This document shows positions 6,773 through 9,022 of a stretch of DNA of 9,022 bases, one piece after another. Source of the DNA: Cryptobacterium sp. CAG:338. Lineage in GTDB: Bacteria > Actinomycetota > Coriobacteriia > Coriobacteriales > Eggerthellaceae. Position 1 is the first letter of the stretch. Each line of letters opens with the position of its first letter. Under the pieces are notes generated by a model. It searched no databases. It saw only the letters and a program-made list of their open reading frames with translations, and had not been told where the DNA came from. The translations under genes were made by a program, and so were the position numbers. The DNA is taken from the NCBI GenBank assembly GCA_000435475.1, contig FR896023.1, positions 1-9,022 on the forward strand. Reading direction: 5' to 3'.

Positions 6773-7406
6773 CGATTTCCGCCTTCCAGAAAACTGCCAT
6801 GATTTTGACAAGATCACAGCAAAGAAGCATGACCTTGCTGAATACATTGGTAAGAGTTATCCCAAAATCAAGAACCACTACTCAGCATACTTAAACCATA
6901 AAGACCTGAGGGCTTATTTCCATCAAGTCTACAATTACAGATGTTCATATTGCGGAACTTCAATATCGATTTTAAATATTCACGATTTAGAGCTCGACCA
7001 TTTCCTTTGCAAAAAAATCGGCAAAGAAGACAAGGCTCTTCAATTACAATTAAATCAGACTAAGAACTTGGTTCTGTCTTGCCGCATGTGCAATCGCAAC
7101 AAATCGAATTTATTAATTCCAGAAGAGTACAGAAAAATACTTCATCCGGATCACGATCATATTAAATCGATATTCGTTAGGGATAACTATTTTAGAATAC
7201 AAATTTCTAGCAGATATAGGACCAACCCGTTTATAATTCAATTTTATAAAAAGCTAAAGCTTGGTCATTACATTCATCAGCTTGATTTTCTAATAACAGA
7301 AATCGACAGCTTAGCAGACAGCAGTGTAATTTCACCAACAATTAGAGGCCTCTTAGCCCAAACCGCAAACCAACTTCGACAAAAAAGAAATCTAATCAAT
7401 TATTGA
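6765..7406 (+). CDS. HNH endonuclease
   Basis: The 213-residue protein starts at ATG 6765, overlapping the stop of the receiver gene by 8 bp, and no strong ribosome site is needed if translation is coupled. The core is an HNH module with two zinc-binding pairs: C60-S-Y-C63, then LELDHF with D78-H79, then N101 and C106-R-M-C109-N110 followed by K113. This is the arrangement C-x2-C ... (D/E)H ... N-x4-C-x2-C-N-x2-K of HNH nucleases that cut DNA with a single divalent metal. The N-terminal 50 residues (including YSAYLNHKDLRAYF) and the C-terminal 100 residues are not recognised; they may contact the receiver or DNA. Alone of the four operon proteins it has a visible nuclease motif, so it is the likely cutting arm. 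It is not a close match to full restriction enzymes that I recognise. Confidence 0.88.
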   Translation: MNNDFRLPENCHDFDKITAKKHDLAEYIGKSYPKIKNHYSAYLNHKDLRAYFHQVYNYRCSYCGTSISILNIHDLELDHFLCKKIGKEDKALQLQLNQTKNLVLSCRMCNRNKSNLLIPEEYRKILHPDHDHIKSIFVRDNYFRIQISSRYRTNPFIIQFYKKLKLGHYIHQLDFLITEIDSLADSSVISPTIRGLLAQTANQLRQKRNLINY

Positions 7407-7416
7407 ACAAAACACA

Positions 7417-9009
7417 ATGAAAGATAAAGAGCAAAAACTAACCGGAAGCTATTACACTCCCCCAAACGCCCTCAAATTTATGTGGGATTATCTCGACGCT
7501 AAAAAAAAATACAAGAGAATACTCGAACCAAGTGTCGGTGATGGCAGATTTCTGGAACATATCCTTGTTCACAACACCCATGACGTCATACTTGACGCTA
7601 TTGAAATAGATACCCAAAAAGCAAAACGACTGAAAACCAAATATTGCCATAAAAATCAAGTTCAAATCATAAATCAAGATTTTCTAGAATATGCCAATTC
7701 GAATAAAAATCCTTATTATGATTTGATTATTGGAAACCCTCCATATATCAATAAAAAGAATATGCCCCGTAAATCTATTGACCTACTATACTCTCTTGCA
7801 GACGGTTTTAATTTAAACGGATCTATCTGTCAGAATCTCTGGGTTGGCTTTATCCTGGGTGCAGCAAGATTGCTTAATTGTAATGGTGCAATCTTTTTTG
7901 TCCTTCCATTAGAGTTTTTACAAGTGAATTATGCTGAGTCCTTACGTAATTGGCTAGAAAGTAAATTTAACACAATACACGTTATCACTTTCGAAAAACG
8001 CATGTTCCCAGAAATTGAGCAAGAGACATGCTTGGTCTACATGACTAACCTTTCCCATAAAAAACCTGCGATACTATATCGTAAATATATAGAAATAGAT
8101 ATAGATTCTTTAGACTGGGAATCTTCAATCGTAAAAAACAAACCTCTCAAAAAATGGTCCAATGCGGTATTAAACGATAGAGAAATAGAACTTCTCACTC
8201 AACCAAATAACAATTTAATCAATATTGGCACCTTGGGACATTGCGCACCCGGCGTCGTCACCGCAGCAAATCGTGAGTTAATTCTTTCTAAGAAGGAATG
8301 TGATCAATTAAAGGCGAGCAATTTCGTTCGACCAATTATCTCCAAAAGTAGCTACCTGCGGAATGAAATAGTAATTACCGACGATATTATAACTAGACTC
8401 GACCACCAAGAAAAGAAAGATTACTTACTGGATCTAAAGGGGGAAACAGGTGATCTTCCAAAAGAATTAATGCAATATTTAGATGAAGTAGGCAATAAAA
8501 TTAGACACGGAAGAAAGATTAAAGAAAGCTATAAATGCTCTCGTCGTACACCTTGGTATGGGGTCCCATTAACTCGCGTAGGGGATATATGTTTTTTTAA
8601 ACGATATGATAAATTCCCACGTCTTTGTTTAAATGAATCGGGAGCTCTCACGACTGATATTGCCTATAATCTATTGATACAAAAAAGGTATGATCCTAAA
8701 AGTATTGTCTTTTCTTTTTATAATTCCTTTACGTTAGCTCTTTGCGAGTTCAACTGTAGATATTATGGTGGAGGAGTTGCGGAACTCACTCCCAGCGAAT
8801 TCAAATCTATAAGAATTCCTTACGTCAAAGTCAATGACAGGCAATGGTCTCATTTTGTTGATTTAATAAAGGCAGGCACTCCGATACTCCAAATAGCAGA
8901 ATATGTCGATTCTATTGCATTAAAGGACTGGTCGCATGATGAACTACAAACAACTAAATCTGTTTTCAAGAAATTAATTTTGCGACGAGGTGTTTCTCTA
9001 CAAAGTTAA
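7417..9009 (+). CDS. Adenine-N6 DNA methyltransferase (Eco57I/TaqI type)
   Basis: The 530-residue protein starts at ATG 7417, 10 nt after the HNH gene, without a clear ribosome site. Motif X is TGSYYTP (residues 9-15), motif I is ILEPSVGDGRFLE (35-47) for S-adenosylmethionine, an acidic loop EID follows at 63-65, and QDFL is at 87-90. The catalytic motif IV is NPPY (107-110), which together mark an N6-adenine methyltransferase. The C-terminal half (about 250-530) holds the target recognition region, with NSFTLALCEFNCRYYGGGV and ELTPSEFKSIRIPY, a C-terminal pattern I know from TaqI/Eco57I-like modification enzymes. No nuclease domain is fused to it, so it would act as the self-marking arm of a modification system. 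The stop TAA is at 9007-9009 and the window ends 13 bases later, so partner genes may follow. Confidence 0.93.
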   Translation: MKDKEQKLTGSYYTPPNALKFMWDYLDAKKKYKRILEPSVGDGRFLEHILVHNTHDVILDAIEIDTQKAKRLKTKYCHKNQVQIINQDFLEYANSNKNPYYDLIIGNPPYINKKNMPRKSIDLLYSLADGFNLNGSICQNLWVGFILGAARLLNCNGAIFFVLPLEFLQVNYAESLRNWLESKFNTIHVITFEKRMFPEIEQETCLVYMTNLSHKKPAILYRKYIEIDIDSLDWESSIVKNKPLKKWSNAVLNDREIELLTQPNNNLINIGTLGHCAPGVVTAANRELILSKKECDQLKASNFVRPIISKSSYLRNEIVITDDIITRLDHQEKKDYLLDLKGETGDLPKELMQYLDEVGNKIRHGRKIKESYKCSRRTPWYGVPLTRVGDICFFKRYDKFPRLCLNESGALTTDIAYNLLIQKRYDPKSIVFSFYNSFTLALCEFNCRYYGGGVAELTPSEFKSIRIPYVKVNDRQWSHFVDLIKAGTPILQIAEYVDSIALKDWSHDELQTTKSVFKKLILRRGVSLQS

Positions 9010-9022
9010 TCACCCAAGTATT

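Overview
The window suggests a bacterium carrying an AT-rich accessory island inserted next to a higher-GC chromosomal gene. Bases 1-240 count to about 52% GC. Two sampled stretches of the block from about 3.9 kb on count to 37% and 28%, so that block runs at roughly one third GC. The first gene is the tail of a multi-membrane-span protein resembling the large membrane (DUF6020-like) proteins of bifidobacteria and lactobacilli, so a Gram-positive host is possible but not secure. No rRNA, tRNA, CRISPR array or recognisable transposase is visible.

Layout: (1) 1-282, the 3' end of the membrane protein gene, followed by what looks like a junction. (2) About 283-2420, a graveyard of minus-strand genes. 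Read from right to left these are: a fragment of a small membrane protein (2227-2418); a frame of about 147 codons broken by one TGA (1744-2184); a DUF6680-like membrane-anchored protein broken by two in-frame stops (1032-1529); and a protein broken by two stops and a frameshift (456-1021). None appears in one piece in a simple ORF scan, but each becomes a coherent protein when the stops and shifts are read through. (3) 2386-2427, a perfect 19-bp inverted repeat with a 4-nt loop. (4) 2498-3478, an intact 7-span membrane protein of unknown family with a good ribosome binding site. (5) 3479-3951, spacer with a weak minus-strand gene remnant. (6) 3952-9009, a compact four-gene plus-strand operon.

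The operon is the point of interest. Its genes are a kinase-like protein with two GHKL ATPase domains (a MORC/Hsp90-like N-terminal module and a histidine-kinase C-terminal module with an H-box), a receiver-like protein with its aspartates, an HNH nuclease, and an Eco57I/TaqI-type adenine-N6 DNA methyltransferase. The first three are joined by two 8-bp stop/start overlaps of the form ATGANTAA, and the fourth follows after 10 nt. I infer a restriction-modification-like defence system in which a two-component relay or GHKL clamp controls an HNH nuclease and the methyltransferase marks self. Further genes may lie beyond the right edge. The decayed cluster on the left fits a defence or accessory island with high gene turnover.
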